A stretch of 64,000 nt of DNA, taken from positions 1,704,501 through 1,768,500 of the forward strand of contig JABMCL010002055.1 in NCBI GenBank assembly GCA_018857735.1, given 5' to 3'. Shown in pieces: positions 36,701 to 49,391 of this stretch (position 1 is the stretch's first letter; every line of letters begins with the position of its first letter). The stretch comes from Alviniconcha marisindica (taxonomy: Eukaryota; Mollusca; Gastropoda; Provannidae). The notes beneath the pieces were generated by a model. That model had not been told where the DNA came from and ran no database searches. It saw only the letters and a program-made list of their open reading frames with translations. Position numbers and translations under genes: made by a program.

Positions 36701-37263
36701 TGAAACATAAAATGGCTCTCATCGCTGCCCATCTTAATGCAGAAGTCATTCTGGTGGTGAGTGTAGCGATAGGTATATAATCTCCCTCTCCCCCTACCCC
36801 CCCACCTCCATACCCCCCCTTCTCCCCGTCCGGCCTAATAAGCCTTACGGTTTCTGTGGACGTTAAGCACCATGTTTACTTCTTGACTTCAGCGTGGGTT
36901 TCATTGTGGAACAGAAACCATAGGCTTACTAGCGACGGGGAAGGAGGTATGGAGATGGGGGAAGAGGGAAGAATATAGTACCTATCGCTACGCCGGCTGC
37001 CACCACCAGAACGACTCCTGCAAAGATGGGCAGTGGTGAGTCATTTTTGTGTTTCACTGTGATTAATTGTGCAGAGGGACTGACAGAGTCACAAGACAAT
37101 GTCCACAGACCACAACATGGTCACTTATAAAACAAACGTCTGATATAATTTGAGTTGTTTGTAACAAACTTACTTCTGTTTGAGCACCAACAAAAAACTG
37201 CTCGTTAGCTGACAGTTTTCTGGACCCTATGGCGTAACTAAATACCGCTAGGCCAAACCGTCA
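36640..37263. repeat. Foldback repeat whose two ends are SINE sequence
   Basis: Left arm: SINE body, CCCATCTTAATGCAG, AGCGATAGGTATATAATC, C-rich run, AATAAGCCTTACGGTTTCTG. Right arm: complement of each in reverse order (AGAAACCATAGGCTTAC, GGGGAAGGAGGTATGG, TACCTATCGCTAC, AAGATGGGCAG, GTCACAAGACAATGTCCAC), ending in a tRNA-head remnant CGCTAGGCCAAACCG near 37250. The loop is about 45 bp. A large cruciform is possible. Confidence 0.7.
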
Positions 37264-37299
37264 CCTTGTGGCATTCCTGTTACTGTAGTTGAGTGGGAC

Positions 37300-37584
37300 A
37301 GTGCTACGCACAAGGGTGTTGCTCTTTGTGTGAACCAGTCACTTTCGCGGGCAAAGTCCGTGCGCGCGTGGAGTGTCCGCGCCCAAACTTTGAATCAACT
37401 AAGCGTCGAGGCCCTCTAGCGTCGGCGGCAGTGAGACATTTTCGACCAATCAAAGTACTGCGGCCTTTTGCAAGGAACTCTGGGACGAAGTCGTGGTGAT
37501 TGTGTGGGTTCGCACGACAAAGAACGCTGTTGTTTGATAAAATCAGGTTGTATTTGGTGCAATTTGCTGCTCAGTTTTTGTCTG
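37300..37584 (+). promoter_or_regulatory. Candidate promoter / 5' UTR exon of locus A
   Basis: CpG-rich stretch (TGCGCGCGTGGAGTGTCCGCGC, reaching GCGTCGGCGG) with a CCAAT word near 37445 and a strong donor TCTG/GTGAGT at 37584/37585. Its orientation and distance suit a first non-coding exon spliced to the acceptor at 39582. No transcription start can be fixed. Confidence 0.35.
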
Positions 37585-38781
37585 GTGAGTAGGCATTAAA
37601 CTTATGAAATATGTTTTTGGGTCAGGTTCAAATGGAAGCGAAGCATCGGTTGTAATATGTAATGTGCGCTTCCTGGCTGCCCGCCATGTTGCTTTGATGG
37701 CCGGTGCTCCATTGTTACCCAGCCAATAAATGCTGTGTATGATCACTGCAGTAGCAGTGTGTAATTTTGCTATGGAAACATTTTGCGTTCTGGGTTTTAG
37801 TTTTGTCTTGTGTACGTCAACGTAGAATTGACTCAGCGGTGAATTGAATATTTGGTAACTTGTACACAGTGCTGTCGGTCTTCAGCACTTGATAATGTAA
37901 ATGAAATGCGCACATTGGTAATGACTGAATCTTTGCAGCCTAGACCGCTAGACTTGAGAATATCTGCTTCCTCGTTTGAATTGTTTTTACCGGTGTTTGT
38001 ATGTTTTAAAGTTGTAGTTAACCGTCACTTATATGCCTGCAAAGCGGTAAGCGCGATGTTGCTGGTATTATTTTGATAATTTCAGATGACGTGTAACCGT
38101 GTTACTGTTAGACGCGCGCAGTGTCCACAGGGGCCTTAACTAAAGCGGTAGGCCGGCCTAAATCTCAAGGCTATTGACAATGGCCCCAAAATGGTAACCA
38201 TGGACCGGGACTACACCAAAGTCCGGGCCGAACCTCGGGCTTAAACAGCCGATATTTAGGCTACCGATTTCGCTAGACTAAAGGTCCTACGCCGGGACTA
38301 TGGCTGCTTTTAAGCCTTGTTAATGTTATGCTTGGAAAGTTGGTTCTTCTTGTTGTTTTTGCTAGTTTTTTGCTGTTGTTGCGGCTTTACGTCTGAATCC
38401 AGCGGCTTCTCTCTCTCTCTTCAATTTTTTAAATTTAATTTAAAAAATATAATTAGATCACCAAGACTGTATGTTTTGATTGTATTTTACTACTGGAACA
38501 GTCACACGAGGCGATGTCGACATCTTTCGTTTTCTTTGTCAGAGATGTTCATCGGCCAAAGCTCTTTCATTTTGGAAGGAAGAAAGGTCGCACTGTCCGA
38601 GCGACGTAGGCATAATGACTGATTAATGTGATCGTACTATTTAATGTTTGCAAATTATTATGAGAGCAAGTTTGCTTGATGTCTTACATTCTCATGTGAT
38701 TTATTTTCTTATTTAAATTCATCTGCACAGCGTAGGCTACCTGATTTCACAGCGTCCACTCCCCTTTCTGACAAGTTCAAA

Positions 38782-38895
38782 ATGGACGATGCTACAGTTA
38801 CTCGATTCATTAAATGCCAAGAAGAATATCCCATTGAAGATGTCGATAGATTAGCATTTTTACGAATAATGACCTCGTCGAGATTGCAGAAGTAA
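38782..38895 (+). CDS. Small unrecognised ORF, 37 residues
   Basis: Begins MDDATVTRFI and ends SSRLQK. The frame stays open upstream to a plausible acceptor (CATCTGCACAG near 38730), so a longer exon is possible. Composition is protein-like: a predicted mixed helix with EEYPIEDVDRLAFLRIM. It lies in the presumed 5' intron of locus A. It may be a transposon or gene remnant, or an unrelated small exon; no homology claimed. Confidence 0.3.
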   Translation: MDDATVTRFIKCQEEYPIEDVDRLAFLRIMTSSRLQK

Positions 38896-39582
38896 AACAT
38901 GACAAATCACATCCAGAATCGGGGCCTGCCAGGCATGCCTTCACCTAATGTGCATGTTTACTGATGTTTTGCATGTGCATGCAGGGAAGTGAACGAAGCA
39001 TGTCTGTGCGCATGCCCAGATGGGGTTGCCCTGTCTAAAGTTAGCACAAGCGATGACGTGTGTGATGACGCCTTTCTTATCATCGTGAAGTCAGTGACTC
39101 TGTTGTCTTGAGCATTGTCCGTGTAAACATCTATGAACTTAGCCAAACTCAAAGTCTCGGACTCAAAAGTCAAGGACTTTGGTTTAGGCCTGGCCTACTG
39201 TAGTCCTGATTCATAGTTAAGGCCCCAGGTTCAGAATTGGGCATTCTTAAAAGTCTTCATGGGCAAAGACCAGAAAAATCAGTTTTTAAGAAGACCTTGA
39301 CCAGAAAAGTCACAAGCTATTCACACACTAAGAAAAGAAATTAGTGTAGGTAATGGAATACCAATATCGTTAATGTCAAGGTACTCAAATATTTCATGAG
39401 TTTAGGTATCAAAAGTTTCTAGCCAGTTTCTAATGGGGCATTCATGTGGACTCGGGTTTCAGGTTTTACTTCCACTTTGACAATTCCCATACTTCAGTTT
39501 AGAATGATACAGAATGTGGGAGAAAGCTTTTAACTTCACTGTTTTAATTTTGTTTTAAACTTGATCTTCTGGTTGTTTCCAG

Positions 39583-40420
39583 CAACAGGACAGATTCAGG
39601 ATGGATGAAGACTCGTCAACCAAATTCATTGGGTCGCTGACCAAGTTTCTTCAGTCACTGTGCAATGGCTATGTGGAGTTTCAGAGGGGAGTGGAACTAG
39701 TAGGACATATTTACCTCAGTATTGATACAGGTGAAAAAGTTGACTATATCCTACATGAAAAAGTGAGCAAGAATGATGAGAACTCGGTTACGTTTGTCAG
39801 CAATAGTTTCCATGCTCAGCCACTTGACAAAGGTAAGGACAAGACAGCAGCAAACAAAGATGCACCTTCCAAGTCTGGTAGTGCTAGCGCCAGAGGTTCC
39901 AGGGGCACATCTAGTGGTGGTGATGATGATGATGATATTATGATTGTGGACAATTCTGGTGGTGCACCAGGGAGCACAAATTCAGGAACCATTCCGTCCA
40001 GAGGTATGAAGCGTGTAGCTTCACCCAGTTCTGACCAAAGACAATCTCAGCGAGCAGTTCAGCATGGTGCAGGGGGATCTTCACACCGGAACCAAGGCAG
40101 CAGCAATCCAATGTCATCACCACCACGAAATCGGCAGCAGTCGGGGGGACCTTCAGCAACAGTGACAAGTCAAGATGCACAGCAAGAGAACATTAATATG
40201 GGTGATATGAAATTGGAACAGATTTCAACAGATGAACTGTTGTCATTAGCATCACAGGTGGGTGCTGGTGAAGGTGCTTCGTCTTCCAATGCATCCAGTA
40301 TGCAAGGCCAACGAGGAGGTCCTGTGCGGGTTGGTCGCAGTTCTTTGGGTGAATCGGCTGGACAGCCTGTATGGATCAAACAAGAAGCACCAGATGACAT
40401 GCATGGAGGCCCTGATACAG
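39583..40420 (+). CDS. Locus A constant exon 1: shared N-terminal region
   Basis: Acceptor GGTTGTTTCCAG; start ATG at 39601; donor ACAG/GTTGGA. Codes 273 residues plus one base. Residues 1-75 are almost identical to locus B and probably form the structured, functionally constrained domain. A Ser/Gly linker follows, then GGDDDDDIMIVD (SUMO-interacting type), MKRVASPSSDQR, QENINMGDMKLEQ with DELLSLASQV, and PVWIKQEAPDD with the psi-K-x-E SUMO site just before the splice. If unspliced, the frame runs 18 more codons and stops. No BTB, zinc finger or membrane segment is visible. Inferred role: shared protein-interaction half of a multi-isoform nuclear factor. Confidence 0.9.
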
Positions 40421-40493
40421 GTTGGACTTTTTCTTTACAGTTACAGGCTGAAAAAATGTTTTTTGATTTTGAATGAACACCAAAATTGTTGCT

Positions 40494-41196
40494 CAGAGCT
40501 GCCAACCACTACTTTCTGTTTATTTTAAGTCGCATGTGTATGGACATCAAATGCGCCAGCAGCTGGCTGTGCATGTGCCTTTTTTGTCTCTGTGGTGTGG
40601 TGCCACAGCCAATCAGCGCTCATGCTTTAAACCAACTGACCAATCATAGCGTTTGGTTCAGTTCCCTGTCTTATGTGTCTGGCAAGACAACTTCTGTTTT
40701 GAATCATTTCAAATCGCCATGCCAAAGCAAAAAGCTGAAAACTAGCTCTTGGGTGATAAATCTTGTCAAAAAAACGCACACTCAACTTTCTGGGATGAAT
40801 ATGTCTACAGAACAGTTTCTGTGCATTTTATGATCAGTGCAGAGCGCCCGGCACGTTAAGTGCAGCGCCTGCTTCTTGGGACTTTTCTGTTGCCCATGGT
40901 GGAACGTATGACGTTGAACAATGCGTCAGCTGGAAGCGTCACATGAACAAAGGAAAAGCAATAGGCAGTACACTGAAGATTTCCCATTTTATGGGTTGTG
41001 AGATGCTGTCTTCTCAGTATTTGGATGTCATTCGAGCAGTGCATATTGCTCCCAGCATCCGAACATACTACACATCTGGTGCATGTTTCTGTGAAAATTG
41101 CAAAGGACGACCATATACACCACACTCAAAATCAAATTACTACACTTAAAATCTGATTTAGCAACACTTAAGTCTAATGAAGGGTTGGCAGCTCTG
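40494..41196 (+). mobile_element. Short inverted-repeat DNA element, family 2, copy 1
   Basis: Begins CAGAGCTGCCAACC and ends GGTTGGCAGCTCTG, a 14-bp inverted repeat with CAG/CTG ends as in hAT-like elements. It is related over its length to 48714-49391. No intact transposase, and I could not find a clean target duplication. It sits in locus A intron 1, only about 75 bp after the donor. Confidence 0.65.
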
Positions 41197-41962
41197 GTTG
41201 GTCTATTTTTACTTTGCTTAACTCACATCTGCCAGGGAACAGCTTGAAAAAGGCATGCTTCAGGTGGATGTTGCCATTGTTGCAAACAAGATTGCTGTTG
41301 GAGTTGAACATTAACACTTTCTGGTAGCATGCACTGTTGGCAATTTGGGCTAGTTTGAACATGCTGTAAAATCTGGAGTAGAGATTTGACATGATGGGAG
41401 TGCCAGACAGCAAAGATAAATTGGACAATTTACACTAAGCTAGAATTTGCAAGAGTTGATCAGGCTGCTGCCAAAATGGACTATGTATCAATCAATTCTG
41501 ATGTAGCAAGAAACATCACAGTGAGCAAGTCATAATATTTTTCAACCATGGCGAGGCTAGTCATGTACATGCTAGAAACAGATTTTCAGTGGTGCTGCTT
41601 TAAAAAAGAGAAAGAAAACAAAAAACAAAAATGGGTGCAGGTGAGTTCAGTTTGACCAGACTGGACATTCGATCGAGAAGGAAAAAAACTGCTATTGATG
41701 ATGCAACCCATAAAGGTTTAACGGCTTATTTGTGCAGTTTGTGTTCATATCTTAAAGTTGTATGCTAGCATGCATCTTGGAACTCTTCCTTCCCTTCACA
41801 TGGGATTTTTGTGACAGTGGTGGTCACTTGTCTGGGGAGAAGTGGGTAAAATGCTTATGGATAAGCACATATTTCAGTAAGTGCTTGAGTATCACGAGTA
41901 TTATATTCTGATTTTTATCGGAATATTTCTTTAACAATATTATGAAAATTCAAATGTTCCAG

Positions 41963-42211
41963 GTTGGTCCCACAGTCGAGATGGCCAGAGTGACTCAAGT
42001 AATTCCGGTTCAAATCTCTATCCTGTTATGATGCATCCAAATCCTGCCTTTACCTCAAACCCAATCTTCCCTGGTTTCCCGTCCATGTCTGGTCCCACTG
42101 CTACATCAACATCTCAACATCACAGCCTTCCTCAATCCCTCCCTGGAACATCTGCTGGCAACCCCTACACCAACCCCATGCCTGGCATGTCTGGAGGCAT
42201 TGACCCTGCAG
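41963..42211 (+). CDS. Locus A constant exon 2 (Pro/Ser/Asn-rich linker)
   Basis: A 249-nt exon, phase 1 at both ends. Acceptor AATGTTCCAG; donor CCTGCAG/GTGGGT. Encodes GWSHSRDGQSD, SNSGSNLYPVMM, NPIFPGFPSMSG, a Ser/Thr/His/Gln stretch (TSTSQHHSLPQS) absent from locus B, and NPYTNPMPGMSGG, ending IDPAG. Disordered linker by composition. The next last exon in phase is 7.6 kb downstream. Readthrough of the donor would add about 43 residues before a stop. Confidence 0.88.
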
Positions 42212-45200
42212 GTGGGTGTCTGACTTTTACAAGTTTATTTTTAATTTATGTCTCGGGTGAAGGAAACTCAGGGATGTGTCAATTTGAAATTGGGATTGAT
42301 ATAAACCATAGTTGTAAAGAAATTAAAAGCAGCAATAACTGACTAAAATTAACCAGTATCCAGTAAAATTAACCTAAATCCTTATTTTGTCATAGACTCA
42401 GTGCAGCAGCTACTGCATTTATAGTAGCTTAAAAACTCTGATGTGACCTGGGGGCTTGGTCTGTGTATATGACCAGCTGTGACAATAATAAAAAGGAGGG
42501 TAGGTCTTAGAGTGTTCGGAGCCTGTAATGTTGAGCCTTGTCCTTTGGACAGCCACCAGATCTGTGATGCTGTTTGAAAACCATGTCAGCTGTACTAAAC
42601 TGCTGGTAAATGAAGGAACAGATAGTGTTACAATGGAAAACTATTGTACAGTTGTGATCAGGAGTGACAGAAAGAGCAAAAGGGAACACTGGTGTGTCAT
42701 TGCTTAAAATTTTGTAGGGTAAGTGGGATGAAAACTCTTGAAACTTCACTTACCTCCAAGGTGAATAGCTGCTAACATGCTACATGAAGGAGATTTGATT
42801 GTTCAGAGTGACGGGCCGATTTAGTCATTGTCCATCTCAAGGATAGGTAAGAATAAAACTAGCTGAGCCAGTGATGTTGAATCAGTCTTGTGCATAGATT
42901 TAAAGTATTCTGACAGTTTAAAGATGCTGCATTACAGAATGAAGTAAAGAGTTGTTTGACATCCCTGAGTTTCTTTCACTTGGTTAAATAGTGATAGGGA
43001 CACACCAGCAAGCATCCCATTTGTCATTGGCTTGGGGTTATTCTAGACGCACAAACCAGGGGTGAAAATGCCAACTGCATGCTTTGCTCTCTTCCTTTCT
43101 TCTTTCCACTTCGAGGCTTCGATGGACCAGTCAACACGGCCACCAACGAGGACTGAAGAGAGAGGGGTGGGGGTAAAAAGATGACAGAAATGGAATAAAT
43201 ACATTGCCAGATTATTTTGAAGTTTAAAAATGCAAATAAATCTGAAGTTTTGGTGTAATTAAAAAAAGTATGAGTGTTGGGATGCCTGGACATCCAGAGT
43301 AACGTGGAACAAATAAATATGAAAGTGCGCTTGGTGGTAATATTAGTTCATCCTTATACTAAAATAATTTGTGAGCCTTGACCTATTTCAAGGAATAATT
43401 GAAGGTTGTACTTCTTCGTATGTTCTCATATCAAATAAAGGCTTTATTCTTAAGAAGACCAGAATTGCACCATTACTGGTATGAATTTGTCAGTGTTATT
43501 TTGGGTGTTTGATACGTGAAATACAAAGACTTTTCCTTGGGGGGGGGGGGGGGTTATTGAGAAAGGACAAAAGAGTTTCCCAATGTATGCTGTTTGAAAA
43601 ACTGGCTGACCTTCAATGTTATCAAGTAAGCTTTCCCAGAATTTATGAGGTGATTAACTTTGTTGAACTTTACTCATTCATATTAGTTTCAGTAATTTTG
43701 ATCTGACTGCAAGGTCATGCTTTTTCAAGGTCACACCTATGTTTGAAATGTGAAACTGATAATGAATTTTTGAATTGTGATGGCAAGGATGTTATGTGAA
43801 GGAAAAAATTATCCTTTTTCTATGATGAAAAGAACATAAAATACTTTGATGCCTGCAAAAAAGAATATAGCTATATTTGGGTTTTAAAGCAGACGAAAAG
43901 GAAAACAACACAATTATGTATAAAATTTAACAGCATGGGGGGGGGGGGGGGGGGGGGTTCTCCGTAGTATTTTGAAGGCATCAAAGGAACATGAAGGTAA
44001 GTCTTCGACAAGGTAAGGGACAGCTGTATTTCTTCGCTTTGACCACCCCACCCACCTTTTTTGTTTGTTGTTGCTTGTAATTGAAGGACATTCTCTAAAC
44101 TAGAAATAAAAGTGCCAATGCAGGAATATAATGACCAAGTCGGGGAGGGGGGAGGGATGCATGATCATGTACCTCCACACTTTGTGTATTAGTACATGGA
44201 CTGAAGCTTGCCTGAACAGTGCAATTTCATATTTTTTGTTTTGGCCATCGTGTATATAACCCTGATAAACTGTAATGGTTGACTGGACGTAAAACATCAG
44301 ATTACTACTACTTTCCATGTATGAAGTATCTCCACAAGCAGAGGTGTGGTGATTTCTGGGTGAATAATACAAGCTTATTTGCATCAAGTCCTTGTAAAGG
44401 GGTGACAGCACGCAGCTGGTGCAGGCAACATTTTCAGTCATTTCTCCCACATTGAAGTGGTTGTTTTTTTAAACACCTTTTTGGGTATCTGATGTAAGCT
44501 TGAGAATATGATGTCCGTCTTGCTTGTTCGCAATTTTTGCGTGTTACCCCATTGGGGTTTGTGACTGAGACTGGTTAAGATATCAAATGGGATAATTGAG
44601 TAATCTGAGAATAAAGCTAAAAATTATTTTGGATTTGATTTTGCAGTGGTTTGTTCCTGGCACATTTTCCCTGTGGAAGATTAGTTTACAGAGTGTCCTC
44701 AGAATTCGTGTCCTTGGCATTTTCACTCCAGTTTAGTGTCCTGATGAAATGTGATGGAAGTTGCCAACAAGATTTGGAGAGTTTACAAGGAAGTCCCATA
44801 TAGTAACTTGATGGAAAGTTGATCAGTAAAATAGGGAATGGCTCATGCTGTTCCGAGTATGTGAACTGTGTCCCAAAACATTTCTTGACTTTGCTGTAGC
44901 CAGTTGTTTTTGGCCTACAGCTGGTTAAGACTCACAAGTGCCTTCCTGGAAAAAGTAGGCTGCTTATGAAGGAGGTACCGAAAATAGATTTTCACCTGTG
45001 AATTTTGAGGATTTATAGGGGTTAGAATATCTTGTGTACCTTTTACTCATTTAAGACATGCGTGTCTGTAATGTTATAGTTCTTGCTTTGTGAAATGTAT
45101 TTTCCATAAAGCATATCCCAAGCCAATGACAGACATTTCAGGAGGCAGGATGTTTGATTTGTTTATTTACAGTGAAACTTGTCCTGAAATGCTACTCCTA

Positions 45201-48200
45201 CCATCAGTTTGAATGCTATATGCTATCTGAATTGAAAATGGTAACTAGCAGTACACCCGGGAATAGTAATACAATACAGTGGTTCTGTTAAACATCAGTT
45301 TTCCATCTGTGACGGACAGAAAATGGACTGAAAAGAGCATTTTGGAAGTAAGACACCTGTGGAAGAGAATTTTTTTGGATCTGATTGTACTTCCTGCGCC
45401 ACAACCAGAGAGACTTTATTGTTGCAGTACTGCCCTCTGACCCATGGATTGTGAGAAGCTGTGTGCAGGTTTCATCAACATTGATACCACCAGTTTGCAA
45501 TAGTTTGGAGATATTCTTTATTCCAAGATAAAAACATTGACTTGATCTCTGTATGAAAAAGCAGTTGGCTATTTCAACCCACTGTCAGTCACCCACTCTG
45601 CTGTGTGGAAGAGTGGCAAAAGAAATTCAACATAGGGCAATGGATGATCTTGGCACATCACAGTGACCAGATGCAAGTACTGGCAGAATGGGGGGAGGGG
45701 GCACAGGAGAAAGGATGTATTGGAATACAAAAGGCTAATATATGTAAACAGTAATGTTTGAAGAAAGAACTCCAATACATACAGGAATTGCTGACAGATT
45801 ATAGTATGTACAGGAAGAAAGTTTGACAGTGGGAATGGCTGTGTAAATAGCATAACAGTACAAATGCAAGTAGCACTTCAGAGAGGCAAGTCAAAAGAAA
45901 AGTTGTGTTCTCGCTGTTTTTCTTAAGCATCGCAAGACATCATTGGGGGGGGGGGGGGGGGTATAGAGAAAGGACAAAAGGGTTTCCCAATGTATGCTGT
46001 TTGAAAAAGTAAAGGGTTATTTCTAGAATATGATTCTGGTTCCAGCTCATTGCGCATTTTTATTCTAGGTCTGATCATAAATTTGGAAAATATGCAAATG
46101 CCTACTGCACCATGGTCTGGATAGTGAAGTGAGACGATATGTATTGGGCCTTTCAGTAGTATGTGGGTACATATGGAGGGCTGAACTCAACATTTCCAAA
46201 CAAATCAGTCTAGTTCTGGACTGCAGAATCAGGAGGGGGGAAAAAACAAAAAAAAGCCACTCTTGTGGGTCTGTTAACTAGGTTTCAACTTTTGGTTTCA
46301 AAAGCTGGCAGAACATTTTACAGACCAGATTCAGCACCTCGCGTGTACCCATGCTTATAGCTAAGCTATAGAATATACATTGACCTAGGGTTACAGATGA
46401 GGCTGGAATTTGTATAAGTCTTTATCAACATCATAATTTTGATGTTTTTCTCCCATTCTGTAAAAATTGTAAAAGCATTTTGTTATTGCCATATATGGTC
46501 TGAAGCGAGTCTTCTGAATCTCTTTACATGGTCTGTGAGTAACTTTTATTTAAATAAGTAACCCTGTTGTATATTTGCAAAATATCCATGCATTCTGGGA
46601 GCAACTTTCATTTCCCCTTGTAAAATCGATTACTGTTGCTTATTTATGCATTGGGACTTAAACATGGGGCTCAGTCTCACTTTACAAATTTTCAGGACAA
46701 GTTTCACCCAATCAGTGTGATTTTTTGGAGATGCGCATCTTACTCTTAAGGTGCTGTCAGCACCAGCTGTGCAGGAAGTTGAATTTGGTCTTGATTTGCA
46801 GTACTCTTTAAACTGTCAAATTCTTGAGATGTGAATACATGAATACTGTAACATCTCTGTGGTGACAGCACAGAGAAGTTTCTGCTTAGCATGACTATTC
46901 AACTTCCACTGCGTTCTTGGTTGGCTGGTGACAGCATCTTGTTTCAGTTGCTTTTTCTTGGTGTCAAACTAAATTGATTTGATTTTGTATTGCTTCTGAA
47001 CCATAAATGGTTTTGTTATGCACTCAACGTGATAGTTCTTTCCTACACTCTGTCTTTCCTTCAACTTGCAATGTGCCGCGTTAGCAAGAAAATCGGTCGT
47101 CATGAGTTGTGCTGAACACTTGCGATTGATCAATGCTGCCTTGAAACCAAAGGAAATTCAAATCTGGAGATGTGGTGAAATCTCTGTTGGAAACTTAATT
47201 TTGCTCAGTAATCTACCTTATGGAGCATTAAACTTTCAACTGAATGTTCTGCTGTGTTTACTGCTTTCAACGGTGCTGTAATCAACATGTGTTCCTTCAG
47301 CCTGCCAAAACATGCATGTGAATAGTGAGCAAAGATAACCGGCGTATGAATTGGTCGTGTATCATACTTTTTTTTTTTTTTAATGAAGTTCTTGAAGTCA
47401 GGGAGACTTTTCATGAGTGATATGTTGAAAAGCTTGTAATCAGGCTGGTGGCAAGCTTGATTATTTTAGTTACAGTTACGCTGTTGCTTTGTTCCCTCAC
47501 TGTCTCTAGTGAACATAAGCTTTGTTCTGCTTAAGGTTTTACTTTTATGTATTGGATCTGTTAATTTGTGTTGTTACAGGAAAGTTGTAATTTGTGCTGT
47601 GCTATCTGAAAGGTAGCTCTGTTGTACTGCATTTGAATTTAATTCTCTGCATTGGGGTGACTTGTACACATACATTATGCACCTGGATATGCACTGTGGC
47701 ATACACCCTCTGACGATGTTCTTCAGATCACCAGAACCAAAGTTGAAGACCTCAAATTCACCTGTTTCTTTCACTGTATGTGAAATTTACTGTTTAAAAT
47801 CCGTGGACAGGAGTGAAAATACCCCATAAAAATATGTCTGGCGGGTTGTGATGACCAGCGATATTTCACCATGGCAAAACGATGTTGACAGTGCAGCGCA
47901 AAACATTGTTGAACATGTGTTAAAGCTGCTGTGGAACAAGCATTGAGGTCATGTGCAGTGTCTTTCCGAATCGGTGACTAAAATGTCTTCTCCATGTTTG
48001 TTACACTTCATGTAATCACTGTGTGTATGTATTAGCATACTTGCACATTTTCTTGATCATTTATCGCCTTGGGTTTGTTCTTTCTGGTATTAAGCTTGAT
48101 TGGCTGGAATACTGAAGACACATCTTGGATGTTTACTTCCCAGACTTAATGAAGTAGGTGCTGAAAGTCGTCATTGTTGTAAAGAAAAGGATAGATGAGG

Positions 48201-48713
48201 TTTTGTTTCCTTTTTAATAGATCACGTGGCTGAGGAGTGATAAGCGTGAAGATTGGAGTGATAATACTGAAGATACAGCTTGGATGTTTACTTCCCAGAC
48301 TTGATGAAGTGGGTGCTGAAAGTCGTCATTGTCATAAAGAAAAGGATAGATGAGGTTTTGTTTCCTTTTTAATGGATCACATGGCCTAGGAGTGACTCGG
48401 GTCATTGAGGGGATGTGGTGCTGATGTGCACTTTTGAAATAATGCAGTGATACATGCTGTTGGTACTAAAGTCTTGGCGTTATTGTGATGTTGGTGTGAC
48501 TGCTGGTTAGTGGATGTGCTGACTACAGACGTAGAAGATGTTTACCAGAAATAATACAGAAAATTATTCTGACTTGAAAATGGCATCTGTGGCCTGTATG
48601 GTGGCATATGCATTCATGAGTGTGGATGCTGAACTCCAACACATTCAAACTCCAAGATCTGATATGGATTTGCGAGTAGTGTTGGGTGGTTATACATAAC
48701 TAGAAACATATTT
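42212..48713. other. Long locus A intron with poly-G repeats and a 140-bp tandem duplication
   Basis: Poly-G runs lie at about 43539-43552, 43938-43957 and 45946-45961. The first and last share about 60 bp of right flank (GAGAAAGGACAAAAG and TTTCCCAATGTATGCTG), indicating a small repeat family. A tandem duplication of about 145 bp lies at 48108-48395 (both units contain TTGGATGTTTACTTCCCAGA). No coding exon found. Confidence 0.55.
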
Positions 48714-49391
48714 CAGTGATGTCAAAATGCTTTCCACCTATTTGAGTTCTGCATTTGTTTTAACTTTTGTGTGTGGTATTAGTTGTGCCACAGCCAACCG
48801 ACGTTCCTGTTTTAACCAGCTGACCAGTCATAGTGTTCATTTAATTCCCGCTCATATGCATCACTTCGTGGTGAGACGATTTCATTTTCAATCATTTCAA
48901 ATCACCATGCCGATGCAAAAAGCTAGAAGCGAGCTCCCCGGTGATAAATCTCATCAAAACACTGTGCACCAGACTTTCTGGGAAAGATTATATATATATT
49001 CTGTGCATTGTATGGCCAGTGCAGAGCACCCAGCATGTGAAGTGCAGTGCCTGCTTCTTGGGACTTTTCTGTAGCCCATGGCGGAATGACATGTTAACTC
49101 AAAGCATGGCATCAACAAAGAAAAGTGATAGTGATAGTATGCTGAAGATTTCCCATTTTTACCAGCGTTGTGGGACACTACGAGACGATTTTATCGGAGA
49201 CAATTTTTCGTAAATTTCTTTGTAGTGCTCAACATCGCTATCTCCACAGCCGATCATGCTGGACATCTGTGCATGTTTCCGCTAAACTGAATTGCGAAGG
49301 AGAACCATGATATATACTACACCCAAAATCTAATCTACATGTAAAATCTGATTTTGCTACACTTAAGTCTAGTGGAGGGTTGGCAGCTCTG
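48714..49391 (+). mobile_element. Short inverted-repeat DNA element, family 2, copy 2
   Basis: Aligns with 40494-41196 (shared blocks GTGCCACAGCCAA, CATTTCAAATC, CTGCTTCTTGGGACTTTTCTG, GCTGAAGATTTCCCATTTT). Right end GGTTGGCAGCTCTG is intact; the left end has decayed to CAGTGATGTCAAA. Non-autonomous. Confidence 0.6.

Noticed and set aside
47066..47281. 71-codon plus-strand frame as an extra last exon
   Set aside because: No good phase-1 acceptor, no motif, and hydrophobic chance-like composition.
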